DNA of 64,000 nt, taken from the NCBI RefSeq assembly GCF_900128895.1, contig NZ_FSQW01000001.1, positions 124,001 to 188,000 of the forward strand, written 5' to 3'. Under the pieces are notes generated by a model. That model saw only the letters and a list, made by a program, of their open reading frames with translations. It did no database searches and was not told the origin of the DNA. The DNA comes from Parasphingorhabdus marina DSM 22363 (GTDB lineage Bacteria > Pseudomonadota > Alphaproteobacteria > Sphingomonadales > Sphingomonadaceae). This document shows, one piece after another, positions 17,530-26,357 of this stretch. How positions within the stretch are numbered: position 1 is the stretch's first letter; every line of letters starts with the position of its first letter. The position numbers were made by a program, and so were the translations under genes.

Positions 17530-18654
17530 TTAGTTGCCGGAACCAGGTCCGTACATGACTTCCACACGACGGTTCTGCGGCTCGCGCACACCGTCGGCGG
17601 TTTCAACGCGCGGACGCGATTCACCGAATGCTTCGCTGCTGATCGCACCGCCGCCAATTCCGCGAGATTCGAGATAAGCCCGAACCGCTTCGTTGCGACG
17701 CTGTGACAGGCCGACATTGTAGCTGGCAGAACCAGATTTGTCAGCGTGACCAGCCAGCATGACCTGTGCCGAACCACAATCGCCATAAGCCGTAACCGCA
17801 TTGTCCAGAACCGTAGCGGCTTCTGGTGTGATGTCTGACTGATCCCAGTCAAAGAACACAATGTAAGGTCCAGGCGCACATACCGGTGCCGGTGGTGGCG
17901 GCGGTGGTGGTGGCGGTGGCGGAGGAGGTGGTGGTGGCGGAGGAGGAGGTGGTGGTGGTGCCTCTGGCTCACCGCCAAAGTTGTAGATCAGGCTACCCAG
18001 AATGGAGTGGGTGGTCAGATCCGCCGACACGTCCCGGCCGGTTGAGTCTACCAGATCCAGTCCGGACTGGTTGAAATAGCGATATTTCAGACCGACGTCC
18101 CAGCTGTCGCTGAGCGGTGCACGCACACCTGCAAGCAACTGCCATGCGAAACCTGTATCGGAGTCATCCACCCATGGGAATGAGATAATGTTGGTGACTT
18201 CCGTACGCGCTACGCCGACACCGCCGCCGACGAAGCCCTGAAGGCCATCATCATCACCGAAGTCAACAAGACCGTTCAGCATGAAACTCAGAGCATTGAC
18301 TTCGCCACTTGTCGGAAAGTTAATGCCAGCGTTACCTGTGTTGCCAAGACCGGGGATGAGAACTCCACCGAGATTTGGACCCGGTCCGATAATATTGTCC
18401 GCAGCGGCCGACTTGTAGGCAACTTCAGATTCCAGACGGAAATTCCCGAAGTCATATCCGACGATGGCATCAAAATCATAACCTTCATCATGGTCGATCG
18501 TTGCGGCATCGGTAATACCTGCAATTTCCAGATCAAGATCTTCTGCAAGCAAAGCACCGCCTTCTACGCCCACATACCACTGACCGTCACGGGCCAGAGC
18601 AGGTGAAGCAAGCGCCGTGGAGGCAAGCGCCAAACCTATGGCAAGCTTCCGCAT
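17530..18654 (-). CDS. OmpA family outer membrane protein with proline-rich linker
   Basis: 374 aa. Signal peptide MRKLAIGLALASTALASPALA; N-terminal 8-strand OmpA-like barrel (WYVGVEGGALLAEDLDLE ... SLIYNFGG, about residues 22-225); a run of about 28 nearly uninterrupted Pro residues (encoded by the GGT/GGA-rich stretch at 17884-17961); and a C-terminal OmpA/MotB peptidoglycan-binding domain (YIVFFDWDQSDITPEA ... GHADKSGSASYNVGLSQRRN ... NRRVEVMYG). It anchors the outer membrane to the cell wall. It has its own terminator and candidate promoter. Confidence 0.92.
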   Translation of the reverse strand: MRKLAIGLALASTALASPALARDGQWYVGVEGGALLAEDLDLEIAGITDAATIDHDEGYDFDAIVGYDFGNFRLESEVAYKSAAADNIIGPGPNLGGVLIPGLGNTGNAGINFPTSGEVNALSFMLNGLVDFGDDDGLQGFVGGGVGVARTEVTNIISFPWVDDSDTGFAWQLLAGVRAPLSDSWDVGLKYRYFNQSGLDLVDSTGRDVSADLTTHSILGSLIYNFGGEPEAPPPPPPPPPPPPPPPPPPPPPPPAPVCAPGPYIVFFDWDQSDITPEAATVLDNAVTAYGDCGSAQVMLAGHADKSGSASYNVGLSQRRNEAVRAYLESRGIGGGAISSEAFGESRPRVETADGVREPQNRRVEVMYGPGSGN

Positions 18655-18695
18655 TTATATTCCCCTTCTCATTTAGGTTCTAAAATTCACGGCGC

Positions 18696-18724
18696 TTTGT
18701 AACCTTTCGTCCCATCTCTTGCAA
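18696..18724 (-). promoter_or_regulatory. Candidate promoter of the ompA-like gene
   Basis: On the minus strand TTGCAA (18724-18719) and TACAAA (18701-18696) are spaced by 17 nt, about 40 nt upstream of the porin ATG at 18654, with the site AAGGGGAA before the start codon. A 9-bp perfect hairpin lies just upstream (18747-18768). Confidence 0.4.
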
Positions 18725-18746
18725 GCCGACAAATTCCAGAACTGTT

Positions 18747-18768
18747 GCGAAAATGTCGCCATTTTCGC
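18747..18768. repeat. Perfect inverted repeat between GTA cluster end and ompA-like gene
   Basis: GCGAAAATG - TCGC - CATTTTCGC is a 9-bp perfect stem with a 4-nt loop, placed 80 nt after the last GTA-cluster gene. It has no T-run. It could end the GTA transcript, or be an operator for the porin promoter immediately downstream. Confidence 0.4.
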
Positions 18769-18848
18769 CATTTAGATCAAAAAGCGACGCGGTCAGACCG
18801 GTGCCGAACGATGAAATGAGGGAAATTGCCGGTGAAACGACGGGTTAT

Positions 18849-19298
18849 TCAGTTTTTCGGCAAAATTGCATGTGTTTGCAATGCGATAAGAATCGAATCG
18901 ATAACCGCGCGAGCTTCGCTGTCTATCGTCGTTCCCGCAGTGGCGGATGAAACGGGATCACAGTGCAGCCAGGTGTCCTGGCGAAAAATTGCCGCAACCG
19001 CTGAATCCGCCAGCATCACACGCATCCCTTCGACCGGGGCTATGAATTGCCAGCCATTATTCGTCCAGGCTGCGATTTTCCCGGCATGACCCGCCCAATC
19101 ACCAGTTGCGCTGGCTGCGACCAGCCAGCACTGGCCATTTTCGGGTGCAAGAAGACCGGGATCGGCGGTGATTGCCTGCACGACCGGATCGATCAGGAAG
19201 TCGACAAGCGTGATCGCTTCATTGTGGAACAGTTCTTTGTGGGCCTGCCCAGCCGCTAGCAAAGGCAGCTCGTAGCGAGCCGTGTGATATTCGGCCAT
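18849..19298 (-). CDS. DUF2793 domain protein at the end of the GTA cluster
   Basis: 149 aa. DUF2793 signature: TARYELPLLAAGQAHKELFHNEAI, DFLIDPVVQAI, PENGQCWLVAASATGDWAGHAG and a final GWQFIAPVEGM. Such proteins often lie next to phage or GTA tail genes and are thought to decorate tail fibres or baseplates; that role is inference. A 99-nt gap separates it from gp15, so it probably belongs to the same transcript. Confidence 0.78.
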   Translation of the reverse strand: MAEYHTARYELPLLAAGQAHKELFHNEAITLVDFLIDPVVQAITADPGLLAPENGQCWLVAASATGDWAGHAGKIAAWTNNGWQFIAPVEGMRVMLADSAVAAIFRQDTWLHCDPVSSATAGTTIDSEARAVIDSILIALQTHAILPKN

Positions 19299-19397
19299 TT
19301 AACGTCTCCAATATGTCTCGGGAATCAGGAAATCGGTTTGTCAAACCGGCTGGCGCAAGCACTTCGGTGGCCTGCTGCGAACGGACGCGAAATTTGA

Positions 19398-21614
19398 TTA
19401 CAATGGAATGTCGATGGTCAGCGGATCCGACCAGCCATATCTTCCGATCTGGCGGATATCCAATGTCAGACGGATTGCCCCGGAACTGCGGTACAGCTGC
19501 ACTTCGGCGGAGGATAATTGCCACTCGGCCAGGGATGTTTCTGCCGAGAACGCGGCAGCTGGTTCATTGTCCGGCGTGATCAATATGTTGTACCGTTCGG
19601 CGTCCTCTCCCAGCGGAACTTCAACGCCATCCAGCCACGGTAGCCCCGATCGCGAGCGACGGGTCCAGCCGACCTGAAGCCCGCCGGCCGAATCAGAGAA
19701 CCAGCGCGGGTGAACCGGGGACCAGGGACGGAGTGCTCGTCCGGCAGATGAAAGCGAGGCAATCACCGGATCTTCATCATCCCGCCCGACAAAAGCCATG
19801 CTCACCGGCTGGAACAGGGGGAAAAATTGCGGCTCGATTGCAGCCAGCCTGCTGTCGACAAGGACGAAGGCCTCGCCATCGACATGACCAGCCAATTCCG
19901 CTTCACTCCCGCCCAGTCCGCGCAACAGGCGAGACAGGCGATAGCGGGTCTCATCAAGAGGCATTGCGGATCCGAATTGCAGGATTTCCTTGCCGATTGC
20001 TGCCATGTTCCGGCCCGCCAGCAATTGCTCGTCATCAGCATTGCCCAGCGCCATCGTGGAATTGTGCAGCGTGACGACAATGGAATTGCGCCGGTCGATC
20101 TGCATCGGATTGGCATTGCCCAGAATGCCGTTGACAACACCCATTGTCGCCGGCGCAGAGATGCGTGTGACCCATTGCCCCGTCCCGCCGCCAGCACCTT
20201 CGGAGGCATAGACCTGCGCATTGCGCCAGCCCGCATCACCCGAAGCCGCCGCGTAAAGCCGCGGCTCTTCCGACATCTGCTGCGGTGCTTCGAGGGCGAA
20301 AGGCAAGTCCACCAGTTCCGCCTGGGTGATACCGGCCGCCAGATCCGGTTCACTCACCGACCGGCCGCTATCGGTCGATCCTTCTGCGACTGGTGAACCA
20401 ATGACCTGTCGGGACAGGTGCAGTTCGATGGCTCCCCCCTTGAACTCCCAGTCACGGACGCGCCAGTTTCCCTGACCGTCCGGCAGGGTCAAAACTGTCC
20501 CCGGTTTGGCAAGGCCAGCACCAACAGCGAGATGAATTCGCATGGTGGTCCGGTCCTGATATGCTGACCAGATCGCGGTTTCAGCCAGACTGCGAGCCAA
20601 AACGGCGGGAAGAGAAGCCGGGATGCCGGTCTGAACGGTAACACGCCCGTTTCCCGGCCGGAATGCCATTTGCAGGCCCGCCTGATAGTCCCGCACCGGA
20701 TCGTGAAATCGCAACGCTTGGCGCGTAGCCGTTTCGGCCTCCTGCCGGGTCCGGATTTCTGGTGGTTCAATTTGCTGACCATTTAGCTCCCGGACAATTT
20801 TCCCTTTGTCGACTGCCAAGGGAGGCCGGACATCTTCCAGGCGGTGAAAGGCCCGATAGCCCGTCCCATCGTTTTCGAGCGAAATCGGAAGAACTTCCAT
20901 TATCGGTCGCAGTGCGTCCGCACGTGTATTTCCCGAAGCCGAATAACCGGTGAAGCCTGGATCCACAGTCGTGGAAATGACCTCATCCGAGACATCCGCC
21001 ACCATTACCGGAAGGGACACGGTTCCGTCGTCAGCGAAAATCTCGAATGTCAGCGAGGGAATACGGTTTCCGAAATCCGCCAGGTCCATGTCTTCAAAAA
21101 CGGCAACCGCAAGGCCCCGAAAAGCGGGAGCGGAGGCCAGACCTTCTGCAGCGGCGATCAGACCATCCGGCCGCTGGTCTTCATGTCCGGCATGGAATCG
21201 AAAACCGGTGCGTGACTTGAAGTCTCCTGCGGCTCCGCGCAGCAATTTGCCATCGGCCCATATCCGGCCGACGGAACTGGCAACCCTGCTGGAAAGCGCA
21301 ACCGCAAAACTCGCTGAATAGCTGTAGGTGGTCGTAGCCGGCCGGCCCTTGCCCCCGCCTTCCCTGTCCCGCGATTCCTGGATATCCGTCGCCCAGATCA
21401 CGGTACCGGCGACCCGCATCGCGCCGTATATTCGCGGGATCGGAGAGCCATAGCTCGAAGTCTGAACCGCCAGATCCTCGAGGCGCGCACCTTCGCGGGC
21501 GGACGGCTTGAAGAGAAATTGCTGGTCGAGGGTCCGGCCGAGCAGCGCACCAATACCTGCGCCAACCGGACCGCCTATGGCGCTGCCGGCAGCGGTCAGC
21601 AAGATTGTCGCCAT
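19398..21614 (-). CDS. GTA baseplate/host-specificity protein, gp15-like, lacking the TIM barrel
   Basis: 738 aa. The N-terminus (AAGSAIGGPVGAGIGALLGRTLDQQF ... SYGSPIPRIYGAMRVAGTVIW ... TTTYSYSASFAVALSS, stretches split here by gaps) matches the beginning of Rhodobacter gp15 (the megatron, about 1,300 aa), followed by phage-tail and baseplate-type beta domains. The section that in Rhodobacter holds a TIM-barrel domain is absent, which explains most of the length difference, and a similar domain appears at the N-terminus of the gp12 homologue upstream. It probably forms the tail tip that contacts the recipient. Starts immediately after the gp14 stop. Confidence 0.85.
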   Translation of the reverse strand: MATILLTAAGSAIGGPVGAGIGALLGRTLDQQFLFKPSAREGARLEDLAVQTSSYGSPIPRIYGAMRVAGTVIWATDIQESRDREGGGKGRPATTTYSYSASFAVALSSRVASSVGRIWADGKLLRGAAGDFKSRTGFRFHAGHEDQRPDGLIAAAEGLASAPAFRGLAVAVFEDMDLADFGNRIPSLTFEIFADDGTVSLPVMVADVSDEVISTTVDPGFTGYSASGNTRADALRPIMEVLPISLENDGTGYRAFHRLEDVRPPLAVDKGKIVRELNGQQIEPPEIRTRQEAETATRQALRFHDPVRDYQAGLQMAFRPGNGRVTVQTGIPASLPAVLARSLAETAIWSAYQDRTTMRIHLAVGAGLAKPGTVLTLPDGQGNWRVRDWEFKGGAIELHLSRQVIGSPVAEGSTDSGRSVSEPDLAAGITQAELVDLPFALEAPQQMSEEPRLYAAASGDAGWRNAQVYASEGAGGGTGQWVTRISAPATMGVVNGILGNANPMQIDRRNSIVVTLHNSTMALGNADDEQLLAGRNMAAIGKEILQFGSAMPLDETRYRLSRLLRGLGGSEAELAGHVDGEAFVLVDSRLAAIEPQFFPLFQPVSMAFVGRDDEDPVIASLSSAGRALRPWSPVHPRWFSDSAGGLQVGWTRRSRSGLPWLDGVEVPLGEDAERYNILITPDNEPAAAFSAETSLAEWQLSSAEVQLYRSSGAIRLTLDIRQIGRYGWSDPLTIDIPL

Positions 21615-22052
21615 TTAACTCTCCATCAGTCTGAACAGATGTAAAATTCGCCCGTCAGGCAAGCCCGGCGTACAAACCACCCGGCGCAACCCGGCGTGGG
21701 CGTGAACCATGCCCTCCGCAGTATGGACGAGCATGTGCAATTGCAGGGGTGCCGGACGGGTCAGCAGGATGTCGCCAATCCGCCATTCAGACACCGAAGA
21801 TGCCGTTGGCCCGCTGATCTGCCGAAAGCCGAGATGCTGCATGAGGCGGCAAATCCGGTCGGCGTCGCTTGCCCGCAAGCCATAGCCATTGGGAATATCC
21901 GCTTTCACTCCGGCGGCGCCGATGCACTGCGCACACAGGCCTATGCAATCGAGGCCCCGGTCCGGATTCCGGCCATGCAGCCGAAAGGGTGTTCCGACGA
22001 GAGCGCCTGCTCTGTCTGCAATGGCCTGCGGTCGGTCTGCCTGCAGTGTCAT
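21615..22052 (-). CDS. GTA tail peptidase (NlpC/P60), gp14-like
   Basis: 145 aa cell-wall peptidase of the NlpC/P60 type found at the same place in GTA clusters. Catalytic Cys36 in RGLDCIGLCAQ and the likely His106 in QLHMLVHT are visible. It is proposed to open the recipient's peptidoglycan during DNA entry. Its start overlaps the gp13 stop by four bases, and gp15 begins directly after its stop. Confidence 0.88.
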   Translation of the reverse strand: MTLQADRPQAIADRAGALVGTPFRLHGRNPDRGLDCIGLCAQCIGAAGVKADIPNGYGLRASDADRICRLMQHLGFRQISGPTASSVSEWRIGDILLTRPAPLQLHMLVHTAEGMVHAHAGLRRVVCTPGLPDGRILHLFRLMES

Positions 22053-22867
22053 GCGCCGGGATAGCGAGTGAGCAGGTCGTTTCCGGGCAGATGCGGCTCT
22101 CCCCGAAAATTGGACATATTGGCAAACCGGTCCCGACAGGTGGCCAGTTGCTTGTCACATCCGGCCGTCAGCAGCACCCTGTCACCTGCTTTTGGCGGAT
22201 CATGTGGTTCGTCGGCAAGGGTCAGGTCATTCCCTTCTCCCGCCATGATCACGGCCTCAAGGCCACAATTGGTCCCCGAAAGCCAGCGCATGCGGCCGAG
22301 ACCATAGACCGGCGCGGTACCGGACAAACCGGCACATTCCACAGTGCTCCCGCTTGCCGCCGTCACGACCAGTTCCTTCTGATGGGCATGCAGGCTGAGC
22401 TTGCAATGCGCATCCCCGAAATGCGCGCGGCAAGTCGGCGAGGTTGCAGGCACGATCGACTGATCGAGTTTGGCTGTCGCACCTATGACTTCGGCCACAA
22501 ACTCCTGACCCGATCTGGAGATCTCGCCGAATTCTCCCGCAAAAAGCATGGCCGTTTGGTTTTGCGGCGAAGACCAGTCTGCCAGCAGTACGGACAGGCG
22601 CGCGCCGTTCCAGCGCCCTGAAGCCAGATCTGTTTCGGTTATCGCCGGGCTCGTCATGACGCCCTCGATCTCGACGCTGTCCCAGTCCATGCTGTCGCTT
22701 AACGAAATGGTGGACGGGACCATCCCGGGGGAGGCGCGGTAACACTGGTCATCAATCCAGATGTCGCGATCATGCGAGACAAAGCCAAGCGCAACGCCAT
22801 CACACCGTTCCAGCCGCCAGGCATAGGTGCGGGTGGTCAGATCGCCATCCATCCAGTCCAGGCTCAT
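22049..22867 (-). CDS. GTA tail hub protein gp13-like (DUF2163)
   Basis: 272 aa. Contains TRTYAWRLERCDGVALGF at the N-terminus and the Cys-rich C-terminal segment (CRAHFGDAHCKLSL ... LLTAGCDKQLATCRDRFAN) of the DUF2163/phage BR0599-type family. In the Rhodobacter GTA this protein is the tail hub, and its Cys-rich part binds an iron-sulphur cluster (family knowledge). Here at least four Cys residues (in CRAHFGDAHC and CDKQLATC) are conserved. Overlaps both neighbours by four bases. Confidence 0.88.
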   Translation of the reverse strand: MSLDWMDGDLTTRTYAWRLERCDGVALGFVSHDRDIWIDDQCYRASPGMVPSTISLSDSMDWDSVEIEGVMTSPAITETDLASGRWNGARLSVLLADWSSPQNQTAMLFAGEFGEISRSGQEFVAEVIGATAKLDQSIVPATSPTCRAHFGDAHCKLSLHAHQKELVVTAASGSTVECAGLSGTAPVYGLGRMRWLSGTNCGLEAVIMAGEGNDLTLADEPHDPPKAGDRVLLTAGCDKQLATCRDRFANMSNFRGEPHLPGNDLLTRYPGA

Positions 22868-25212
22868 GGGGCTTCCTTCACCTCGAGCAAAGGCACAACC
22901 GGGACATCGCCAGCCTGGAATGTCGCATGACTGATGTCGAGCCGGTCCGTCGCAAAGCGCACCGGCACATCAAACAGGAAACCGGCCGTGACCCGCAGCC
23001 CGGCCGCAGGGGGGTCATCAAATTCAACCTGCCCGAGTTCTCTCAGTATCCACTTGTCAGTTTCCACATTGTCCACGGCAATAATCAGCGAATCCGGGTC
23101 GGGGCGGGTGATGTAACGGACCTGGGGATCAGTACCGTCCTGGGCGTAGCTCTTTGTCAGCGCAAAACGGGTTTGCTCTCCATCTCCTGTGCCAAACAAT
23201 TGGTCCGTAGCGGCTGGCACACCGGTCATGTCGGCAGAACTGTGATCTCCCGGGTCACGGAACCGAAAGGCCCTGGCCGCCCCGCGGCGAGCCCGGAAAA
23301 AAGCCAGCAACTGATCGATTTCCGCATCGCTCCGGATTCCGGGGCCTGCGTCAAATGCGATCCGGGCATCGGCCCATTCACTGTTGCGTGACTCGTGCCC
23401 GGACAGACCGGTCATGATGCTGGTCGAAAATTCCGTGGAAACGGTCGCCCCCATCCCGATGGACAGCGGAAATTCGACATCATCAAAGGCCTGCACTTCG
23501 GACTCCTCTTCAGCAAAATAGACAAACCCGTCACGGGCAACCTGCGGCAGCGCCCACACGAAGATTTCGGCCGCCTCGCGTTCCTGCGCATCGGTGATCG
23601 CTGCAGCCATGTTCCGCCAGATGTGACGGTCCGTTTCATTCAGCACGAAGCCGGCAAAATAATGCTGTTCGCCCGACGGGTAACCCAGCCTTGTGGTCGC
23701 CGCTTCGATCCCTTTGCGGGTCGCGGACCGGTTACCGGCAATCACCCAGTCATAATCCTCCAGTTGCAGCACATCGAAAGCCGGCCATGCCCAGCCCGCG
23801 GGCAAATTTGCCCGGCGCGCTTCCGGAGCCGCGTCGTCCAATATGGTCGGCAGATAGGCCAGCAACAATGTCTCCGCGCCGGCGGTTCCGGCCTCGTCAC
23901 GAACCGCGGTCATCAGATTGCTGGTCGATTGCGCGAGCAGCTCGCCTGCCAGATCCAGCATGGCTTTCTGCTGCACGGTCTTGGTCCCGTTGATGTCATC
24001 AATTGCCACTGCCTCATCCCCGAAGGCGACCAGGGCAGCGGCATCATAGAGGCAGATCCGGCCATCACTCATGATCCACCACCATGGCTCGCCCACCTGG
24101 AAACGGATTGGCGCGCCCACATCCCGGGCAATGGCAACAAAGGCGCGCGCAACCGCCTGAAGATAGGCCATGGCCCCCGCGTGCGCCGGAGACAGCAGCG
24201 TCGATGGCGGGTCCCAGCCAGTCAGCGCGGGGTCACCATTTTGCGCCCGCTGCTTCCAGTCATTCCAGCAATGCGTGTTGAACAATTCGTAGGACAGCGA
24301 CTGGATGACCCCAAAACCCATAGCTGTGGCGCGGCTCAGGAAGTCGCGGTGCCAGGTCGCGCAAGGCTGATTGATCGCCGCAAATTCCTCCCCGTTCTGG
24401 GGCACGGAGAGACTGACATAAAGGCCGTCCCCGAGGGTTTCGAGCCGGAAATAGTGGCTCATGCCCAGATAATGGTTGATCGATCCGCGATATCCCAGCG
24501 CCCGGATCGAGCGAAGCAACCGTTCCGGTGTCTGGTTAAAGCTGTCATCATAGGCCGTAGCCATGGAAAGGCCATGTTCGGGGACCATGATATCCCCGAT
24601 TTCGAGCACCGCACCGGCGCCGTCTGTGCTGATCTCGCTGATTTCCACCCATCCGTGCCGGGGCGCGGTGTATCGTGTCCCGGCCCGGTCATATTCCGGC
24701 GGAATGATGGAAATGAACAGCCTCACGATATTTTCCGGATGCACCGGGTCCGCTTCACCGGGCAGCAGAAAGCCGCCATCGAGTGAAGAGAAGGCCATCT
24801 CGATATCCGCATCTTCCGGCGAGCCGGCGGCGTAATTCCACAGCCGCACATACCAGGATTTCTCATTGCCGGCCGCATCTGTGCCTTCGATTGTCAGGGT
24901 CGGGCCATTAACAGCGTTAAGCGGCATGATCCCGGATGAGCGCCAGTGGAAACGGAATGTCAGCCGACTGTAATCGGTGTTCGTCTCATATCGCAAAAGT
25001 GGATGATCCAGACGGTCCTCGCTCTCCCAGATCAGACCGGCCAGTTCATCGCTGTTGTAAAATACCGCATCAATCCGCATCGCATCCGCCGCTGTCGTGA
25101 CCAGTGAGGCCATCATCGGACGCGGGAAATTGGCGGTCCAGAAGCGGGGATCAAATCTCTGGATGGTCGAAGCCTGTTGGCCATTGCGCCTGTCGGCAAG
25201 CCAGAATCCCAT
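22864..25212 (-). CDS. GTA gp12 homologue: TIM-barrel-like domain fused to DUF2460 distal-tail domain
   Basis: 782 aa. The last roughly 215 residues are DUF2460, the distal tail protein (SIGMGATVSTEFSTSI ... GIRSDAEIDQLLAFFRARRG ... FRFRDPGDHS ... YAQDGTDPQVRYITRPD ... VRFATDRLDI). The first roughly 560 residues are not part of the usual short gp12 (about 210 aa in Rhodobacter); they contain FNQTPERLLRSIRALGYRGS, YVSLSVPQNGEEF, FQVGEPWWWIMSDG and FDVLQLEDYDWVIAGNR, an arrangement resembling a glycosidase-like TIM barrel. The gp15 homologue lacks that domain, so a domain transfer between tail proteins is likely. It may form a ring or fibre at the tail tip. Confidence 0.82.
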   Translation of the reverse strand: MGFWLADRRNGQQASTIQRFDPRFWTANFPRPMMASLVTTAADAMRIDAVFYNSDELAGLIWESEDRLDHPLLRYETNTDYSRLTFRFHWRSSGIMPLNAVNGPTLTIEGTDAAGNEKSWYVRLWNYAAGSPEDADIEMAFSSLDGGFLLPGEADPVHPENIVRLFISIIPPEYDRAGTRYTAPRHGWVEISEISTDGAGAVLEIGDIMVPEHGLSMATAYDDSFNQTPERLLRSIRALGYRGSINHYLGMSHYFRLETLGDGLYVSLSVPQNGEEFAAINQPCATWHRDFLSRATAMGFGVIQSLSYELFNTHCWNDWKQRAQNGDPALTGWDPPSTLLSPAHAGAMAYLQAVARAFVAIARDVGAPIRFQVGEPWWWIMSDGRICLYDAAALVAFGDEAVAIDDINGTKTVQQKAMLDLAGELLAQSTSNLMTAVRDEAGTAGAETLLLAYLPTILDDAAPEARRANLPAGWAWPAFDVLQLEDYDWVIAGNRSATRKGIEAATTRLGYPSGEQHYFAGFVLNETDRHIWRNMAAAITDAQEREAAEIFVWALPQVARDGFVYFAEEESEVQAFDDVEFPLSIGMGATVSTEFSTSIMTGLSGHESRNSEWADARIAFDAGPGIRSDAEIDQLLAFFRARRGAARAFRFRDPGDHSSADMTGVPAATDQLFGTGDGEQTRFALTKSYAQDGTDPQVRYITRPDPDSLIIAVDNVETDKWILRELGQVEFDDPPAAGLRVTAGFLFDVPVRFATDRLDISHATFQAGDVPVVPLLEVKEAP

Positions 25213-25242
25213 GATGATCGTCCCTGATTGTGAATCGGTGGT

Positions 25243-25818
25243 TCAGCTGCGCGATACGAGGGCGCTGCGGATTGAGCGGGCAACCTGTCGGCCAGAGCGA
25301 CGCAACTGGTCGGGTGCGCTGCCCTGACCATGGTCCGAAACATGGATGGTCAGATTGATGTCCGACCGGGACGGAGCACCTGTGGCAGGCTCAATCCGTC
25401 CTGTTGAAGCCGGAACGAAATATTCCGGACCCTGTTCGCCGACACGGTAGGCGCGGCCGGAAACAACCGGTCCGCCGGTGGCACGACCCGGAGCTCCCAG
25501 CAAGGCGCTCAAAACCGAGCTCCCGATGCCGAGCAGGCCTGAACTGCCGCCTCCGCCGAACAGTCCGCCAAGACCGCTGGTGATTGCGGCATCGGCAATG
25601 TCAGAGATAATCGCCAGTGCGGTCCGCCTGAGGTCTTCAAAATCCAGCGAACCCCTGCGGATGGCGGAACTCAACGCATTGCCCAGCACATCACCCGCGC
25701 GCTCGACGCCTTGCGCAAAAGATCCCTCCAGCTCCGTGTTCATGGTGGAAACATCCCGCGCAAATCCGGCCGTGTCGGCGCGCACCTGGACTATCAGTTG
25801 TTCAATCTCTTCATCCAT
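25243..25818 (-). CDS. GTA tail tape measure protein, gp11-like
   Basis: 191 aa. Begins MDEEIEQLIVQVRADTAGFARDV and has the tape-measure pattern ALSSAIRRGSLDFEDLRRTALAIISDIADAA (given here only as family pattern, split at IISD), then a Gly-rich hydrophobic segment and RATGGPVVSGRAYRVGEQGPEYFVP. The shortness fits a GTA tail, far shorter than tape measures of long-tailed phages. The start at 25818 overlaps the chaperone gene by eight bases; a longer reading to 25926 would run through that gene. Confidence 0.85.
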   Translation of the reverse strand: MDEEIEQLIVQVRADTAGFARDVSTMNTELEGSFAQGVERAGDVLGNALSSAIRRGSLDFEDLRRTALAIISDIADAAITSGLGGLFGGGGSSGLLGIGSSVLSALLGAPGRATGGPVVSGRAYRVGEQGPEYFVPASTGRIEPATGAPSRSDINLTIHVSDHGQGSAPDQLRRSGRQVARSIRSALVSRS

Positions 25819-26023
25819 CGGGATCGTCTTTCTGCAGTTGTTCGAGTGTGCGCCGATCCAGCGGCCTGACCGGTGCGCCCGGCGAGCCGGCCTCTTCCAT
25901 TGCTGCAAATATCCCCAGCAATTCATCAGGAGTGGCCGTCCAGAACTGGTCGGGCGTCCAGCCGAGAATCAGGCTCACCTGCCCCCCGATCTGGCGCGCC
26001 CTGGCGGCGAAACTGTCAGCCAT
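25811..26023 (-). CDS. Phage/GTA tail assembly chaperone, gp10.1-like
   Basis: 70 aa. FAARARQIGGQVSLILGWTP followed by DQFWTATPDELLGIF is the pattern of the small rcc01693-type tail assembly chaperone encoded between gp10 and the tape measure gene. It is thought to keep the tape measure protein soluble during tail assembly. Overlaps gp10 upstream and the tape measure gene downstream by eight bases each. Confidence 0.85.
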   Translation of the reverse strand: MADSFAARARQIGGQVSLILGWTPDQFWTATPDELLGIFAAMEEAGSPGAPVRPLDRRTLEQLQKDDPDG

Positions 26024-26357
26024 TTGCCGCGGCAGATTGCGCCGGCTGGCCTTGCAATATCTGGCGCAGCAGGATCTTCAGGACCGGTGTCAGTCGCGCA
26101 AGTCCGAGTTCCGCCATCGCTTCATCAAATACCGAGCGGGTCACATGGGCGGGACGGTCACGCAGCACGTGCCAGAACAAGGTCGTGATTTCGGTGAAAA
26201 GCAGCTTGCCCTCCGCCGCCCGGTTGACCAGTGCGAACAGGGACCCGAGCTCCGCTTCCGCTGCCGAGAGCGCCGCGAAAGTCGGGCGCAGCACGAGTTG
26301 GTCTTCGCCGATCTGCAAAACCGCTTCGCCCCTGACAGCCAGCGCCGGATCAGCCAT
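26016..26357 (-). CDS. GTA gp10-like tail assembly chaperone
   Basis: 113 aa. Recognised by RGEAVLQIGEDQLVLRPTFA followed by ALSAAEAELGSLFALVNRA, the gp10 pattern of GTA clusters, which resembles phage tail assembly chaperones. Its position between tail tube and tape measure agrees. Overlaps the tail tube gene upstream and gp10.1 downstream by eight bases each. Confidence 0.85.
   Translation of the reverse strand: MADPALAVRGEAVLQIGEDQLVLRPTFAALSAAEAELGSLFALVNRAAEGKLLFTEITTLFWHVLRDRPAHVTRSVFDEAMAELGLARLTPVLKILLRQILQGQPAQSAAANG

Noticed and set aside
17884-17961. Tandem trinucleotide repeat (GGT/GGA)
   Set aside because: It is the coding sequence of the proline linker of the OmpA-family protein, not an independent repeat element.
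23395-24786. 463-codon plus-strand open frame opposite the gp12 homologue
   Set aside because: Antisense shadow in a high-GC gene; product is His/Arg/Gly-rich without domains.
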